From Cellulomonas aerilata (lineage in GTDB: Bacteria > Actinomycetota > Actinomycetes > Actinomycetales > Cellulomonadaceae): 64,000 bases of DNA. The position numbers and the translations under genes were made by a program. Below the pieces are notes generated by a model. That model saw nothing but the letters and a program-made list of their open reading frames with translations. It was not told where the DNA came from and did not search any database. Each line of letters opens with the position of its first letter. Position 1 is the stretch's first letter. The stretch lies in the NCBI RefSeq assembly GCF_007991755.1, contig NZ_BJYY01000001.1, positions 620,001 to 684,000 on the forward strand, written 5' to 3'. Shown here piece after piece: positions 1 through 11,166 of the stretch.

Positions 1-1122
1 GGCCCCCGCTACCTCGTCGTGAACGCCGACGAGTCCGAGCCCGGGACGTGCAAGGACATCCCGACCATGCTGGCGTCCCCGCAGTCGCTCGTCGAGGGGT
101 CGATCATCACGTCGTACGCGATCGGCTGCCGGCACGCGTTCATCTACGTCCGCGGCGAGGTCCTGCACGTGATCCGGCGCCTGCAGCGGGCGGTCGAGGA
201 GGCCTACGCGGCCGGGTACCTCGGCGAGGACATCCTGGGCAGCGGGTACAGCCTGGACATCACCGTGCACGCCGGTGCGGGCGCCTACATCTGCGGGGAG
301 GAGACCGCGCTGCTCGACTCGCTCGAGGGCCTGCGGGGGCAGCCGCGGCTCAAGCCGCCGTTCCCCGCCGTCGCCGGGCTGTACGCGCGGCCGACGGTCG
401 TCAACAACGTCGAGACCATCGCCTCGGTGCCCGGCATCCTGCGCGGCGGGTCGGCCTGGTTCCGCTCCATGGGGACCGAGAAGTCCGCCGGCCACGGGCT
501 GTTCTCGCTGTCCGGCCACGTCACCCGGCCCGGCCAGTACGAGGCGCCCCTCGGGATCACCCTGCGCCAGCTGCTGGACCTGGCCGGCGGCGTGCGGGCC
601 GGCCACGAGCTGAAGTTCTGGACGCCGGGAGGGTCCTCCACGCCGATCTTCACCGCGGAGCACCTGGACACCCCGCTGGACTACGAGTCGGTCGGTGCGG
701 CCGGGTCCATGCTCGGCACCCGCGCGCTGCAGATCTTCGACGAGACGACGTCGGTCGTGCGGTGCGTGACCCGGTGGACCGAGTTCTACGCGCACGAGTC
801 CTGCGGCAAGTGCACCCCGTGCCGGGAGGGGACGTTCTGGCTCAAGCAGGTGCTCAGGCGGCTCGAGGCGGGCCAGGGCACCCCGCAGGACATCGACCTG
901 CTGCTGGACACGTGCGACAACATCCTCGGCCGGGCGTTCTGCGCGCTCGGGGACGGGGCGACGTCGCCCATCACGTCCGCGATCAAGTACTTCCGCGAGG
1001 AGTTCGAGGCCGGCATGCACACGCCCGCGTCGGTCCTGTTCCCGCCGGAGCGGTCGTCGCTGTTCCCCTACACCCCGCGCGAGGCCGGTCGCGGGGCCCA
1101 GCTGGCGGGGGCGGCGCACTGA
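1..1122 (+). CDS. nuoF: NADH-quinone oxidoreductase subunit F (5' truncated by window edge)
   Basis: This is the flavin- and NADH-binding subunit of complex I, which passes electrons from NADH through FMN and cluster N3 into the peripheral arm. The reading frame is open from base 1, so the N-terminus lies upstream. The first visible residues ([16 protein letters not shown]) are the conserved FMN/NADH-binding stretch, and [14 protein letters not shown] follows. Near the C-terminus [12 protein letters not shown] and a later Cys ([11 protein letters not shown]) supply the four ligands of the 4Fe-4S cluster N3. The TGA stop overlaps the nuoG ATG (TGATG), which indicates translational coupling in the nuo operon. 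The GTG at position 19 is internal, not a start. Confidence 0.97.
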   Translation, partial: GPRYLVVNADESEPGTCKDIPTMLASPQSLVEGSIITSYAIGCRHAFIYVRGEVLHVIRRLQRAVEEAYAAGYLGEDILGSGYSLDITVHAGAGAYICGEETALLDSLEGLRGQPRLKPPFPAVAGLYARPTVVNNVETIASVPGILRGGSAWFRSMGTEKSAGHGLFSLSGHVTRPGQYEAPLGITLRQLLDLAGGVRAGHELKFWTPGGSSTPIFTAEHLDTPLDYESVGAAGSMLGTRALQIFDETTSVVRCVTRWTEFYAHESCGKCTPCREGTFWLKQVLRRLEAGQGTPQDIDLLLDTCDNILGRAFCALGDGATSPITSAIKYFREEFEAGMHTPASVLFPPERSSLFPYTPREAGRGAQLAGAAH

Positions 1123-4037
1123 TGACCACGACCACCACGCCGAAGACGGCGCCCGGCGAGGGCGGTGCCCTCGCGGCCAGGCCCCCGCAGGGGGACCTCG
1201 TCACGCTCACCATCGACGAGGTCGAGGTCGCCGTCCCCAAGGGCACCCTGGTCATCCGCGCCGCGGAGCAGGTCGGGATCCAGATCCCGCGGTTCTGCGA
1301 CCACCCGCTGCTCGCGCCCGTCGGCGCGTGCCGGCAGTGCCTCGTCGAGGTCTCCACGCCCGACCGGGAGGGCAACCTCAAGGCGATGCCCAAGCCGCAG
1401 GCGTCCTGCACGCTCGAGGCCACCGCGGGCATGGTCGTCCGGACCCAGCGCAGCTCCGCCGTCGCGGAGAAGGCCCAGCACGGGGTGATGGAGCTGCTGC
1501 TCATCAACCACCCGCTGGACTGCCCGGTGTGCGACAAGGGCGGGGAGTGCCCGCTGCAGAACCAGGCCATGAGCAACGGGCGCGCGACCACCCGGTTCGT
1601 CGACGTCAAGCGGACGTTCCCCAAGCCCATCGCCATCTCCACCGAGATCCTGCTGGACCGCGAGCGGTGCATCCTGTGCCAGCGCTGCACGCGCTTCTCC
1701 CGGGAGATCGCCGGCGACCCGTTCATCGACCTGCAGCAGCGCGGCGCCGCGCAGCAGATCGGCACGTTCTCCCCCGAGGTGCTCGGGTTCGCCGGGGAGC
1801 TGCCCGGGACGGTCGGCGAGGTCCCGCAGGGGACCACCGCGGACGCGTTCGCCCCAGCCGGGGACGCCCCGCGCGGCCCGGCGCTGGCGGACGAGTCGGG
1901 CCGGCCCTTCGCCTCGTACTTCTCCGGCAACACCATCCAGATCTGCCCGGTCGGCGCGCTGACCAACGCCGCCTACCGGTTCCGCGCCCGCCCGTTCGAC
2001 CTGGTCTCCACGCCGTCGATCGCGGAGCACGACTCGTGCGGGTCCGCGATCCGCATCGACCACCGCCGCGGCGTGGTCCTGCGCCGGCTCGCCGGGGACG
2101 ACCCGGTGGTGAACGAGGAGTGGATCACCGACAAGGACCGGTTCGCGTTCACCTGGCAGTCCGCCCCGGACCGGGTCACCACCCCGCTCGTGCGCGACGA
2201 CGCCTCCGGCGAGCTCGTCCCGGCCAGCTGGGCCGAGGCGCTCGAGATCGCCGCGGACGGGCTGGCCGCGGCCCGCCGGTCCGGCGGCGTCGGGGTCCTG
2301 CCCGGCGGGCGGCTGACGGTGGAGGACGCCTACGCGTACGCCAAGCTCGCCCGGGTGGCGCTGGGCACCAACGACGTCGACCACCGCGTCCGGCCGCACT
2401 CCGCGGAGGAGGAGGCGTTCCTCGGGGCGCACGTCGCTGGCGCCGGTGTGACCGTCACGTTCGCCGACCTGGAGACCGCACCTGCGGTGCTGCTGGTCGC
2501 GCTCGAGGCCGAGGAGGAGGCCGGCGTCACCTTCCTGCGGCTGCGCAAGGGCGTGCTCGCCGGCGCCACCCGGGTGTTCTCGGTCGCGCCGCTGGCCAGC
2601 CGGGGCCTGGAGCGGCTGTCCGGGACGCTCGTGCCCGCCGCCCCGGGCACCGAGGCGGAGGTGCTGGACGCGGTGACCGACCGGGCGCCGTCCGGACCGC
2701 TCGCGGACACCGCGGCCGCACTGGCCGCCCCGGGTGCCGTCGTGCTGGTCGGGGAGCGCCTGGCCGGTGTGCCGGGCGGGCTGTCCGCGGTCCTGCGCCT
2801 CGCGCAGCGGACGGGTGCCCGCGTCGCCTGGATCCCGCGCCGGGCGGGGGAGCGGGGCGCCGTCGAGGCGGGGGCGCTGCCCGCGCTGCTGCCCGGCGGG
2901 CGTCCGGTGGCCGACGCCCGCGCCCGCGTCGACCTCGCCGCCCAGTGGGACGTCGAGAGCCTGCCCGCCACCCCCGGACGGGCGACCGGGGCGATCCTCG
3001 CCGCGGCCGCCGCCGGGGAGATCGCCGGGCTGCTGGTCGGCGGCGTCGACCCGGCCGACCTGCCGGACCCGTCGCTCGCGACCGCCGCCCTGGACCGGGC
3101 CCGGTTCGTGGTGTCGCTGGAGGTGCGCCGCTCCGCGGTCACCGAGCGGGCCGACGTCGTCCTGCCGGTGGCGCCGCCGTCGGAGAAGGCGGGCACGTAC
3201 CTGAACTGGGAGGGCCGGCCCCGGGCGTTCGCCCAGGCGCTGTCCTCCACCGCGATGGCCGACCACCGGGTCCTGGACGCGCTGGCGGACGCGATGGGGG
3301 TCGACCTCGGCCTGCGCACCACGGCCGACGTCCACGCCGAGCTGGACGCCCTGGGCCCGTGGGACGGGCTCCGGCTCGCCCCACCGCAGGAGCCGGCGCG
3401 GGAGCCGGTCGTCGTCGGTCCGGGGCAGGCGGTGCTCGCGTCCTGGCACACCCTGCTCGACGCCGGGCGCCTGCAGGACGGGGAGGCGTTCCTGGCCGGC
3501 ACCGCCAAGCGCCCGGTCGCCCGGCTCTCGGCCGCCACCGCCGCGGGCGTCGGCGTGCCGGACCGCGGGCTGGTGCAGGTGTCGACCGACGCGGGCGCGG
3601 TCGTCCTGCCGGTCGTGGTGACCGACATGCCGGACCACGTCGTCTGGCTTCCGCTGAACGCGCCCGGGTGCGCGGTCCGCGCCACGCTGCACGCCGACGC
3701 GGGCGCCCTGGTCCACCTCGGCGCGGTGTCCGCGCAGGTCGCCGGGCCCGACGCAGGGGCGCGCCCGACCGGGCGCCGGGCCCGGGGTGCCACGGCGCAG
3801 CCCCGGGTGCCGGACGCGGGTCCGCGCGAGCCGGCGTGGGGGGTGGGCGCGGTGCACCGCGTCGACCCGCACGCCGACCACGACCATGCCGACCACGACC
3901 ATGCCGGCCACGACCACGCCGGCCACGACCATGCCGGCCACGGGGCGGGTCACGACCGCGCCGACCACCGCACCGACGGCGACGGGACCGGGCACGACCG
4001 GGGTCCGCAGCACGGCAGATCGGGGACCGGGGCATGA
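1122..4037 (+). CDS. nuoG: NADH-quinone oxidoreductase subunit G, N7-less, His-rich tail
   Basis: Large iron-sulfur subunit of complex I, 971 residues. Visible ligand sets are C59/C70/C73/C96 (2Fe-2S N1b), H130/C134/C137/C143 (N5) and C183/C186/C189/C275 (N4). A molybdopterin-oxidoreductase-like region follows. At the place where N7-type NuoG carries CxxCxxxCx27C, this protein has A301, D304, S308 and T336 with exactly that spacing, so all four N7 ligands are lost; C306 remains but is out of register. The last ~60 residues hold 15 histidines in [10 protein letters not shown] repeats. The ATG overlaps the nuoF stop, and the stop overlaps the nuoH ATG. The subunit assignment is secure; the tail function is unknown. 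Confidence 0.96.
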   Translation: MTTTTTPKTAPGEGGALAARPPQGDLVTLTIDEVEVAVPKGTLVIRAAEQVGIQIPRFCDHPLLAPVGACRQCLVEVSTPDREGNLKAMPKPQASCTLEATAGMVVRTQRSSAVAEKAQHGVMELLLINHPLDCPVCDKGGECPLQNQAMSNGRATTRFVDVKRTFPKPIAISTEILLDRERCILCQRCTRFSREIAGDPFIDLQQRGAAQQIGTFSPEVLGFAGELPGTVGEVPQGTTADAFAPAGDAPRGPALADESGRPFASYFSGNTIQICPVGALTNAAYRFRARPFDLVSTPSIAEHDSCGSAIRIDHRRGVVLRRLAGDDPVVNEEWITDKDRFAFTWQSAPDRVTTPLVRDDASGELVPASWAEALEIAADGLAAARRSGGVGVLPGGRLTVEDAYAYAKLARVALGTNDVDHRVRPHSAEEEAFLGAHVAGAGVTVTFADLETAPAVLLVALEAEEEAGVTFLRLRKGVLAGATRVFSVAPLASRGLERLSGTLVPAAPGTEAEVLDAVTDRAPSGPLADTAAALAAPGAVVLVGERLAGVPGGLSAVLRLAQRTGARVAWIPRRAGERGAVEAGALPALLPGGRPVADARARVDLAAQWDVESLPATPGRATGAILAAAAAGEIAGLLVGGVDPADLPDPSLATAALDRARFVVSLEVRRSAVTERADVVLPVAPPSEKAGTYLNWEGRPRAFAQALSSTAMADHRVLDALADAMGVDLGLRTTADVHAELDALGPWDGLRLAPPQEPAREPVVVGPGQAVLASWHTLLDAGRLQDGEAFLAGTAKRPVARLSAATAAGVGVPDRGLVQVSTDAGAVVLPVVVTDMPDHVVWLPLNAPGCAVRATLHADAGALVHLGAVSAQVAGPDAGARPTGRRARGATAQPRVPDAGPREPAWGVGAVHRVDPHADHDHADHDHAGHDHAGHDHAGHGAGHDRADHRTDGDGTGHDRGPQHGRSGTGA
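3873..3941 (+). repeat. 15-bp tandem repeat encoding the NuoG His/Asp tail
   Basis: Four tandem 15-bp units (GCCGACCACGACCAT or GCCGGCCACGACCAY) plus a partial fifth encode A-D/G-H-D-H repeats. The unit is a multiple of three, so copy-number change would keep frame. It lies entirely in the 3' end of nuoG. Confidence 0.9.
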
Positions 4038-5380
4038 GCGCGACGCTGCTGGGAGCCGCGCAGGACCCGGCGATCACGGCCGACTTCAGCGAGGACACGA
4101 TCTGGGTCTGGCTGGTCAAGGCCGTCGTCATCCTGGTGTTCCTGCTGACCAGCGTGCTGATGGCGATCTGGTTCGAGCGCAAGGTCGTGGCCCGGATGCA
4201 GATCCGGCCCGGGCCCAACGTGCACGGGCCGTTCGGGCTGCTGCAGTCCCTGGCCGACGCGATGAAGCTCCTGCTCAAGGAGGACATCACCGTCAAGGCG
4301 GCGGACAAGGTCATCTACCTGCTCGCCCCGATGATCTCGGTGTTCTGCGCGCTGCTGACGTTCGCCGTCATCCCGTTCGGCCCGTCGGTCACCGTGCTGG
4401 GCGTCACCACGCCGCTGCAGCTCACCGACCTGCCGGTCGCGACGCTGTACGTGCTCGCGTGCGCGTCGGTCGGCGTCTACGGCATCGTGCTCGGCGGCTG
4501 GTCGTCGGGGTCCACGTACCCGCTGCTCGGCTCCGTGCGCTCCACCGCGCAGGTCATCTCCTACGAGCTGGCGATGGGCCTGTCCCTGGTGAGCGTGTTC
4601 ATCATGGCCGGCTCCATGTCGACGTCGCAGATCGTGGACTCCCAGCGGCCGCTGTGGTGGGCGATCCCGCTGGCGCCGGCGTTCGTCATCTACGTCATCT
4701 CGATGATCGGGGAGACGAACCGGCTGCCCTTCGACCTGCCCGAGGCCGAGGGCGAGCTCGTGTCGGGGTACATGACGGAGTACTCGTCGATGAAGTTCGC
4801 GTGGTTCTTCCTCGCGGAGTACATCAACATGATCAACGTCTCGGCGATCGCCACCACGCTGTTCCTCGGCGGCTGGCGCGCCCCCTGGCCGCTGTCGGCG
4901 ATCAACGACGGCATGCTCAACACCGGCTGGTGGCCGGTGCTGTGGTTCCTGGCCAAGATGTGGCTCTTCATGTTCCTGTTCGTCTGGGTGCGCGGCACGC
5001 TGCTGCGGCTGCGCTACGACCAGTTCATGAAGCTCGGGTGGAAGGTCCTCATCCCGGCCGCCCTCGCGTGGGTCGTCATGGTCGCCGTGGTCCAGGGGAT
5101 CCGGCAATTCGTCGACGTCGACCTCACCACGCTGATCATCGGGCTCGTGGTCGCCGCCGCCGTCGTCATCGGCATCACGTTCCTCATCCCGGACAAGCCC
5201 CGGGCCGCCGCGGACGACGGCGTGCGGGACGGGCCGTTCGACCCGTTCGAGGGCGGGTACCCCGTCCCCCCGCTGCCGGGTCAGCAGCTGCCGCCGTCCG
5301 CGCGCCGGCTGGCCCGGGCCGCCCGGACCACCGTCGCCCCCGACACCGACCACCACGACACGGAGGTGCAGCGTGGCTGA
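4034..5380 (+). CDS. nuoH: NADH-quinone oxidoreductase subunit H
   Basis: Membrane subunit of complex I at the junction with the peripheral arm, forming part of the quinone chamber; 448 residues. It has about eight hydrophobic segments and the family signatures [51 protein letters not shown] and [15 protein letters not shown]. The start ATG overlaps the nuoG TGA (ATGA). After the last membrane segment there is a proline-rich cytosolic tail of about 60 residues, longer than in enterobacterial NuoH. The end overlaps nuoI by 8 bases. Confidence 0.97.
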   Translation: MSATLLGAAQDPAITADFSEDTIWVWLVKAVVILVFLLTSVLMAIWFERKVVARMQIRPGPNVHGPFGLLQSLADAMKLLLKEDITVKAADKVIYLLAPMISVFCALLTFAVIPFGPSVTVLGVTTPLQLTDLPVATLYVLACASVGVYGIVLGGWSSGSTYPLLGSVRSTAQVISYELAMGLSLVSVFIMAGSMSTSQIVDSQRPLWWAIPLAPAFVIYVISMIGETNRLPFDLPEAEGELVSGYMTEYSSMKFAWFFLAEYINMINVSAIATTLFLGGWRAPWPLSAINDGMLNTGWWPVLWFLAKMWLFMFLFVWVRGTLLRLRYDQFMKLGWKVLIPAALAWVVMVAVVQGIRQFVDVDLTTLIIGLVVAAAVVIGITFLIPDKPRAAADDGVRDGPFDPFEGGYPVPPLPGQQLPPSARRLARAARTTVAPDTDHHDTEVQRG

Positions 5381-6200
5381 GCCCCAGCCCGACGCCGGCC
5401 GCGAGCCCACCGGCGACGTCGCCCGCCGCGAGGCGGGTGGCGAGGTCGGCGTGGCCGGCGCCGACGCGCGGCCCTACGAGCCCCTCATCGAGCCGCGGAC
5501 CGGCGTCGGTGGCGCGCTCGCCCCCGTCGCCGGGTTCGGGGTGACGTTCGCGTCGATGTTCCGGCCGACCGTGACCGAGCAGTACCCGTTCGAGAAGGTG
5601 CCGCCCAAGCCGCGGTACCACGGGCGCCACCAGCTCAACCGGTACGCCGACGGCCTGGAGAAGTGCATCGGCTGCGAGCTGTGCGCCTGGGCGTGCCCCG
5701 CCGACGCGATCTACGTCGAGGGCGCCGACAACGGCCCCGACGCGCAGTTCTCCCCCGGCGAGCGGTACGGCCGCGTCTACCAGATCAACTACCTGCGCTG
5801 CATCTTCTGCGGCCTGTGCATCGAGGCCTGCCCCACCCGGGCGCTCACGATGACGAACGAGTACGAGCTGGCCGGACCGACCCGCGAGGGGCTCATCTGG
5901 GAGAAGGAGGACCTGCTGGCGCCGCTGCGCTCGGGGCAGCTGTCGTCCCCGCACCCGATGGTGCCCGGCACGACCGACACCGAGTACTACCGCGGGGAGA
6001 TCACCGGTCCGACGCCGGAGCAGGAGGAGTGGGTGCGCCGGCACCGGCCGGACGACCCCAGCCTGCCCGGGGCCTCCGGCAGCGGATCGGGCACGGGACC
6101 GGGCACCGGACCGGGGACGCAGGTCGCCACGGGCACCGGTGCGACCCGGCTCGAGCCGGCCGCCGCGGTGGGCACCGGCACCCCGGGGCAGACCCGATGA
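5373..6200 (+). CDS. nuoI: NADH-quinone oxidoreductase subunit I
   Basis: The 8Fe ferredoxin-like subunit that carries clusters N6a and N6b to the quinone site; 275 residues. The two motifs are [12 protein letters not shown] (C98, C101, C104, with C108) and [12 protein letters not shown] (C143, C146, C149, with C153). The GTG start at 5373 sits behind GGAGGTG and lies inside the end of nuoH. It is longer than typical NuoI (around 180-200 residues): there is an N-terminal extension of about 50 residues and a Gly/Thr/Pro-rich low-complexity C-terminal tail (repeated [10 protein letters not shown]-like text). The tails are common in GC-rich actinobacteria and probably disordered. Confidence 0.97.
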   Translation: MAEPQPDAGREPTGDVARREAGGEVGVAGADARPYEPLIEPRTGVGGALAPVAGFGVTFASMFRPTVTEQYPFEKVPPKPRYHGRHQLNRYADGLEKCIGCELCAWACPADAIYVEGADNGPDAQFSPGERYGRVYQINYLRCIFCGLCIEACPTRALTMTNEYELAGPTREGLIWEKEDLLAPLRSGQLSSPHPMVPGTTDTEYYRGEITGPTPEQEEWVRRHRPDDPSLPGASGSGSGTGPGTGPGTQVATGTGATRLEPAAAVGTGTPGQTR

Positions 6201-7231
6201 CGGCGCTGGGGGCCGCCGGCTCGCCGGTCGCCGCGTCGCCGGTCGCCGCGTCGCTCGCGACGGCCGTCGCGGACACCGGGCGGACCGGCACCGGCGAGGC
6301 CACGCTGTTCTGGGTGCTGGCGCCGATCATGGTCCTGGCCGCGCTCGGGCTGCTGTTCGCGCGCAAGGCGATCCACGCGGCGATGTGCGTCGTCCTGGTG
6401 ATGGTGTCCCTGGCCTTCCTCTACGTCGCCCAGGACGCCCCGTTCCTCGGCGTCGTCCAGGTGGTCGTCTACACCGGCGCCGTGATGATGCTGTTCCTGT
6501 TCGTCCTCATGCTGGTCGGCGTCGACGCGTCGGACTCCCTGGTGGAGACCATCCGCGGCCAGCGCTGGCTCGGGCTGCTCTTCGGCGTCGGGCTGGCCGT
6601 GCTGCTGGTCGGCGTCGTCACCCGGGTCACCTACCCGGCACCGGTCGGGCTGGCCGAGGCGAACGCCGCCTCCAACCCGGTCGGCGTCGCCCGGCTGATC
6701 TTCGGCGACTTCGTGTTCGCGTTCGAGGTCGTCGGCGTCCTGCTGGTCACCGCGGCCCTCGGGGCGCTGGTCCTGACCCACCGCCAGCGCCTGGTGCGCA
6801 AGGTCGGGCAGCGCGAGCTGGCCCGGCGCCGGGTCGCCGGGCTCGGCAAGACCGAGGCCGACCGCGACGCGGTGGAGCGCAAGGGCATCGCCCCGCTGCC
6901 CGCACCGGGGGTCTACGCGCGCACGAACGCCATGGACGTGCCGGCGCTCGACCCGCAGGGCCGGCCCATCGAGCAGTCCGTCTCCCGCGTGCTGCGGGTG
7001 CGCGGCCAGGAGCGCGAGCTGGAGGCGGTCGGGGTCGTCCCCGGGCCGGCGACCGGGCCCGTCGCCGGACAGCTCCCGGCCGGCCCGGCGAGCCCGGGGC
7101 TGCACCTGGAGGCCGGGGAGGACGGCGGCGCCGACCGGCACGCGCCCACCCCGCAGGCGGGCGCGCCCGGCGAGACCGCCGGACCGGCGACCCCCATCAC
7201 CACCGGCCGCGGCCCGGAGGTGGTCCCGTGA
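6197..7231 (+). CDS. nuoJ: NADH-quinone oxidoreductase subunit J
   Basis: Membrane subunit of complex I, 344 residues. After a ~35-residue Ala-rich leader there are about five transmembrane segments in residues ~37-200, with the family motif [20 protein letters not shown]. The remaining ~145 residues are a charged, Pro/Gly-rich cytosolic tail ([20 protein letters not shown] onward) that enterobacterial NuoJ lacks. The ATG overlaps the nuoI TGA. The stop overlaps the GTG of a 21-codon frame that bridges to nuoK. The role in proton translocation is from family knowledge. Confidence 0.95.
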   Translation: MTALGAAGSPVAASPVAASLATAVADTGRTGTGEATLFWVLAPIMVLAALGLLFARKAIHAAMCVVLVMVSLAFLYVAQDAPFLGVVQVVVYTGAVMMLFLFVLMLVGVDASDSLVETIRGQRWLGLLFGVGLAVLLVGVVTRVTYPAPVGLAEANAASNPVGVARLIFGDFVFAFEVVGVLLVTAALGALVLTHRQRLVRKVGQRELARRRVAGLGKTEADRDAVERKGIAPLPAPGVYARTNAMDVPALDPQGRPIEQSVSRVLRVRGQERELEAVGVVPGPATGPVAGQLPAGPASPGLHLEAGEDGGADRHAPTPQAGAPGETAGPATPITTGRGPEVVP

Positions 7232-7293
7232 GCGGGTGGAGGCGCTGCGAGCGCAGTGAGCAGGGCACCGCCCGCGAACAGGAGTCGCCGTGA
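7228..7293 (+). CDS. Possible 21-residue bridging peptide between nuoJ and nuoK
   Basis: A short frame starts at a GTG overlapping the nuoJ stop (GTGA) and ends at a TGA overlapping the nuoK GTG (GTGA). It exactly fills the only larger intergenic gap in this part of the operon. The predicted peptide is hydrophilic and Glu/Arg-rich, beginning [13 protein letters not shown]. It contains the nuoK ribosome-binding site (AGGAG at 7280-7284). It may serve only to carry ribosomes from nuoJ to nuoK, or be chance in GC-rich DNA. No homologue is recognised. Confidence 0.3.
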   Translation: MSGWRRCERSEQGTAREQESP

Positions 7294-7589
7294 ACCTCAG
7301 CAACTACCTCGTGCTCGCGTCGGTCCTGTTCGCGATCGGCGCCACCACGGTGCTGCTGCGCCGCAACGCGATCATCGTGTTCATGGGCGTCGAGCTCATG
7401 CTCAACGCGACCAACCTCGTGCTGGTGACGTTCGCGCGGCAGCACGGCGACCTGTCCGGGCAGGTGATGGCGTTCTTCGTCATGGTCGTCGCAGCCGCGG
7501 AGGTCGTCGTGGGCCTGGCGATCATCGTGCAGATCTTCCGTACCCGCCGGTCGGCCTCGGTCGACGACGTCAACCTGCTCAAGAGCTGA
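7290..7589 (+). CDS. nuoK: NADH-quinone oxidoreductase subunit K
   Basis: Small antiporter-like membrane subunit of complex I, 99 residues with three transmembrane segments, the usual family length. The motif [18 protein letters not shown] includes the conserved membrane Glu of helix 2, and [16 protein letters not shown] the second conserved Glu. The GTG start is set by AGGAG five bases upstream and by alignment to [14 protein letters not shown]. nuoL follows after 10 bases. Confidence 0.97.
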   Translation: MNLSNYLVLASVLFAIGATTVLLRRNAIIVFMGVELMLNATNLVLVTFARQHGDLSGQVMAFFVMVVAAAEVVVGLAIIVQIFRTRRSASVDDVNLLKS

Positions 7590-7599
7590 GAGGCCATCG

Positions 7600-9579
7600 G
7601 TGACCTCATCCCTCGCGACCCTCGTGACGGCCGCGACACCTGACGCTGCCCCCGCGGGCGGCGCCTTCACGCTCGCGTGGCTCCTCGTCGCGCTGCCCCT
7701 CGCCGGAGCCGCGGTGCTGCTGCTCGCCGGGCGCCGCGCCGACCCGTGGGGGCACTGGCTGGGGGTCCTGGCGTCCGGGGCGTCGTTCGTCGTCGGGGTC
7801 GTGCTGCTCCTGGCGCTGCGCGCCCGTGACGCGGACGAGCGGGTGCTGGACCTGCACCTGTTCCGGTGGCTGCCGACGGGCACGTTCGGCGTCGACGCGG
7901 GGCTGCGGATCGACCCGCTGTCGGTGACGTTCGTCCTGCTCGTGACGTTCGTCGGGACGCTCATCCACGTGTACTCCGTGGCCTACATGGAGCACGACGT
8001 CGACCGGCGCCGCTTCTTCGCGTACCTCAACCTGTTCGTCGCGGCGATGCTCGTCCTGGTGCTGGCGGACAGCTACCTGCTGCTGTTCTTCGGCTGGGAG
8101 GGCGTCGGGCTCGCGTCCTACCTGCTCATCGGGTTCTGGAACCACCACACCCCCAACGCCGTCGCGGCCAAGAAGGCGTTCGTCGCCAACCGCATCGGCG
8201 ACCTGGGCCTGCTCGTCGCGCTGATGATCATGGTCGCCACGTTCGGCGCCGTGGACTTCGCGACCGTGCTGGGCGCCGCACCGGCGGCGAGCGAGGCCAC
8301 GCTCACCGCGCTCGGGCTGACGCTGCTGCTCGCCGCGTGCGGGAAGTCGGCGCAGTTCCCGCTGCAGTCGTGGCTCGGGGACGCCATGGCCGGTCCGACG
8401 CCGGTGTCCGCGCTCATCCACGCCGCGACCATGGTCACCGCCGGGGTGTACCTCGTGGTCCGCTCCGCGCCGATCTACGAGGGCGCGCCGACCGCGCAGC
8501 TCGTCGTGGTGATCGTCGGCGCGATCACCCTGCTGTTCGGAGCGATCGTGGGCTGCGCCAAGGACGACATCAAGAAGGCCCTCGCCGCCTCGACCATGTC
8601 GCAGATCGGCTACATGGTGCTCGCCGCCGGTCTGGGGCCGGTCGGCTACGCGTTCGCGATCTTCCACCTCGTCACGCACGGCTTCTTCAAGGCCGGCCTG
8701 TTCCTGGGCGCCGGGTCGGTCATGCACGGCATGGGCGACTCCGTGGACATGCGGCGCTTCGGTGCGCTGTCCGGGCTCATGAAGGTCACCTGGGGCACGT
8801 TCGCCCTCGGCTGGCTCGCCATCCTCGGCGTCCCCCCGTTCTCCGGGTTCTGGAGCAAGGACGCGATCATCGAGGCGGCCTTCGTGGGGGAGGGGTGGCG
8901 GCCGTGGGTGTTCGGCACCGTCGCCCTCGTCGGCGCCGGCCTGACCGCGTTCTACATGTCGCGGCTGTACTTCATGACCTTCCACGGCAAGCGCCGGTGG
9001 AACAGCGGGCACAGCCGCGGGACGGAGCGGGACACCGGCCCCGTGCTGCACCCGCACGAGTCCCCGCGGCTGATGACCGTGCCGATGGTCGTCCTCGCGG
9101 CCGGCTCGCTCGTGCTGGGCATGCTGCTGGCCGCGGGTGACGGGTTCGTCACCTGGCTGGAGCCGGTGACGGGTGTCGCCGAGCACCACGAGCCCGTGCT
9201 GCCGGTGCCGGCCATCGTGACCCTGACGCTGCTGCTCGTCGTCGCCGGGGCCGCCCTCGCCTGGTTCCGGTTCGGGCGCCGGCCGGTTCCGCTCCGCCCG
9301 CCGGCGGCGTCCGCGCTGACCCGCGCGGCCCGCCGCGACCTGTACCAGGACGACGTCAACGACGCCCTGCTCGTGCAGCCGGGCACCTACCTGACGCGGT
9401 CGCTGGTGTTCGGCGACCGGACCGTCGTGGACGGGTCGTTCCTCGGCCTGGGGCGCCTGCTGGTGCGCCTGGGCGACGGCGCGCGCCGCCTGCAGACCGG
9501 CTTCGTCCGCTCCTACGCCACCACGATGACGGCCGGGCTGCTCCTGCTCGTCGGCGTCGTCCTGGCCACCCGGTTCTGA
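7600..9579 (+). CDS. nuoL: NADH-quinone oxidoreductase subunit L
   Basis: The distal antiporter-like proton-pumping subunit, 659 residues, many transmembrane helices, with the long lateral-helix region at the C-terminus. Diagnostic stretches include [52 protein letters not shown] and [18 protein letters not shown]. The GTG start 10 bases after nuoK gives an N-terminus [20 protein letters not shown], slightly longer than usual. The C-terminal segment ([18 protein letters not shown]) precedes the final helix. Confidence 0.97.
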   Translation: MTSSLATLVTAATPDAAPAGGAFTLAWLLVALPLAGAAVLLLAGRRADPWGHWLGVLASGASFVVGVVLLLALRARDADERVLDLHLFRWLPTGTFGVDAGLRIDPLSVTFVLLVTFVGTLIHVYSVAYMEHDVDRRRFFAYLNLFVAAMLVLVLADSYLLLFFGWEGVGLASYLLIGFWNHHTPNAVAAKKAFVANRIGDLGLLVALMIMVATFGAVDFATVLGAAPAASEATLTALGLTLLLAACGKSAQFPLQSWLGDAMAGPTPVSALIHAATMVTAGVYLVVRSAPIYEGAPTAQLVVVIVGAITLLFGAIVGCAKDDIKKALAASTMSQIGYMVLAAGLGPVGYAFAIFHLVTHGFFKAGLFLGAGSVMHGMGDSVDMRRFGALSGLMKVTWGTFALGWLAILGVPPFSGFWSKDAIIEAAFVGEGWRPWVFGTVALVGAGLTAFYMSRLYFMTFHGKRRWNSGHSRGTERDTGPVLHPHESPRLMTVPMVVLAAGSLVLGMLLAAGDGFVTWLEPVTGVAEHHEPVLPVPAIVTLTLLLVVAGAALAWFRFGRRPVPLRPPAASALTRAARRDLYQDDVNDALLVQPGTYLTRSLVFGDRTVVDGSFLGLGRLLVRLGDGARRLQTGFVRSYATTMTAGLLLLVGVVLATRF

Positions 9580-9591
9580 CAGGGAGATCCC

Positions 9592-11166
9592 ATGCGCCTC
9601 GACGAGCTCCCCCTGCTCACCGTCCTCATCGTCCTGCCGCTCGTCGGCGCGGCCGTGGTCTGGGCCCTGCCCCGCGCCGCGCGTGCGCGCGCCCGGACCG
9701 TCGCCGTCACCGTCTCGCTGCTCGAGCTCGTCGTCGCGGTCGCCGCGGCCGGTGCGTTCGACACCGGCGACGCCGGCACCCACCAGCTGCTCGAGACCCA
9801 CCCGTGGATCCCGGCGATCGGCGCGAGCTACGCCGTCGGCGTCGACGGGGTCGCGCTGCTGCTCGTGCTGCTCGCGGTCGTGCTGACGCCCCTGGTGCTG
9901 CTCGCCGCGGACCGCCACCAGGGCGGCACCGGGGACCGGCTGCAGCACTACCTCGCGCTGGTGCTGGTGCTCGAGGCCTTCATGGTGGCGGTGTTCGCCG
10001 CGCGGGACGTGTTCCTCTTCTACGTCCTGTTCGAGGCGATGCTCGTCCCCGTCTACTTCCTCATCGGCGCGTTCGGCGGGCCGCTGGGACGGTGGGCCGC
10101 GGTGAAGTTCCTGGTGTTCTCCCTCGCCGGCGGCCTGATCATGCTGGTCGCCGTCATCGCGCTGTACCTGCAGGGACCCGGCGGCCCCCAGGGCTTCCTC
10201 ACCGACAACCTCACCGGGCTCGACCTGCCCGTCGTCGGCGAGCGGCTGATGTTCCTCGCGTTCTTCCTCGCGTTCGCGATCAAGGCGCCCATGTGGCCGG
10301 TGCACACGTGGCTGCCGGACGCCGCGCAGAACGCGACCGCCGGCACCTCGACCCTGCTCGTCGGCGTGCTGGACAAGGTCGGCACCTTCGGGATGCTCAC
10401 GCTGTGCCTGCCGCTGTTCCCGGACGCGTCCCGGTGGGCGGCGCCGGTCATCATCGCGCTCGCCGTGGTCTCGGTGCTCTACGGGGCGCTGCTGGCGATC
10501 GGCCAGCAGGACCTGATGCGGCTCATCGCCTACACCTCGATCTCCCACTTCGGGTTCATCGTGCTGGGGATCTTCGCGTTCACGTCCGTCGGCGTGCAGG
10601 GCTCGGCGCTGTACATGGTCAACCACGGCCTCTCGACCGGGGCGCTCTTCCTCGTCGCCGGCTTCCTGGTCGCCCGGCGCGGCAGCCAGCGCATCGCGGA
10701 CTTCGGCGGCCTGCAGAAGGTGACCCCGGTGCTGGCCGGGACGTTCCTCGTCGCGGGCCTGTCGGCGCTGTCGCTGCCGGGGCTGTCGACGTTCGTCAGC
10801 GAGTTCCTCGTGCTGGTCGGCACGTTCGCCCGGTCCCGCCCGGCGGCGGTCGTCGCCGTCGTGGGGGTCGTGCTCGCCGCGCTGTACGTGCTGATCACCT
10901 ACCAGCGGCTGTTCACCGGTCCGGTGCGCGACGAGCTCGCGACCACCCGGGACCTGTCCGTCCGGGAGGTCTGGGTCGTCGCCCCGCTCATCGCGCTGAT
11001 GGTGGTGTTCGGCTTCTACCCGGCGCCGATGATCGACCTCGTCCGGGAGCCGTCGCTGGTCACGCTCGACCAGGTCGGCGTGCCGGACGTGCCGGGGGGC
11101 ACGGTGGTGGACAGGGCCGCCGACGGCGGGACCGATGACGGCGACGACGAGGGGAGCACGCGGTGA
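9592..11166 (+). CDS. nuoM: NADH-quinone oxidoreductase subunit M
   Basis: Antiporter-like proton-pumping subunit, 524 residues, about 14 transmembrane helices. Signatures are FYVLFEAMLVPVYFLIG (conserved helix-5 Glu), AIKAPMWPVHTWLPDA, KVGTFGMLTLCLPLFP and AYTSISHFGFIVLGIF. The ATG follows the nuoL stop by 12 bases with AGGGAGA in front. The last ~20 residues are acidic (DGGTDDGDDEGSTR). The TGA overlaps the nuoN GTG. Confidence 0.97.
   Translation: MRLDELPLLTVLIVLPLVGAAVVWALPRAARARARTVAVTVSLLELVVAVAAAGAFDTGDAGTHQLLETHPWIPAIGASYAVGVDGVALLLVLLAVVLTPLVLLAADRHQGGTGDRLQHYLALVLVLEAFMVAVFAARDVFLFYVLFEAMLVPVYFLIGAFGGPLGRWAAVKFLVFSLAGGLIMLVAVIALYLQGPGGPQGFLTDNLTGLDLPVVGERLMFLAFFLAFAIKAPMWPVHTWLPDAAQNATAGTSTLLVGVLDKVGTFGMLTLCLPLFPDASRWAAPVIIALAVVSVLYGALLAIGQQDLMRLIAYTSISHFGFIVLGIFAFTSVGVQGSALYMVNHGLSTGALFLVAGFLVARRGSQRIADFGGLQKVTPVLAGTFLVAGLSALSLPGLSTFVSEFLVLVGTFARSRPAAVVAVVGVVLAALYVLITYQRLFTGPVRDELATTRDLSVREVWVVAPLIALMVVFGFYPAPMIDLVREPSLVTLDQVGVPDVPGGTVVDRAADGGTDDGDDEGSTR

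Noticed and set aside
3873-3941. Repeats in nuoG as a CRISPR array
   Set aside because: Units are contiguous 15-bp coding repeats without spacers; they encode a His/Asp tail. No CRISPR or cas gene is seen anywhere.
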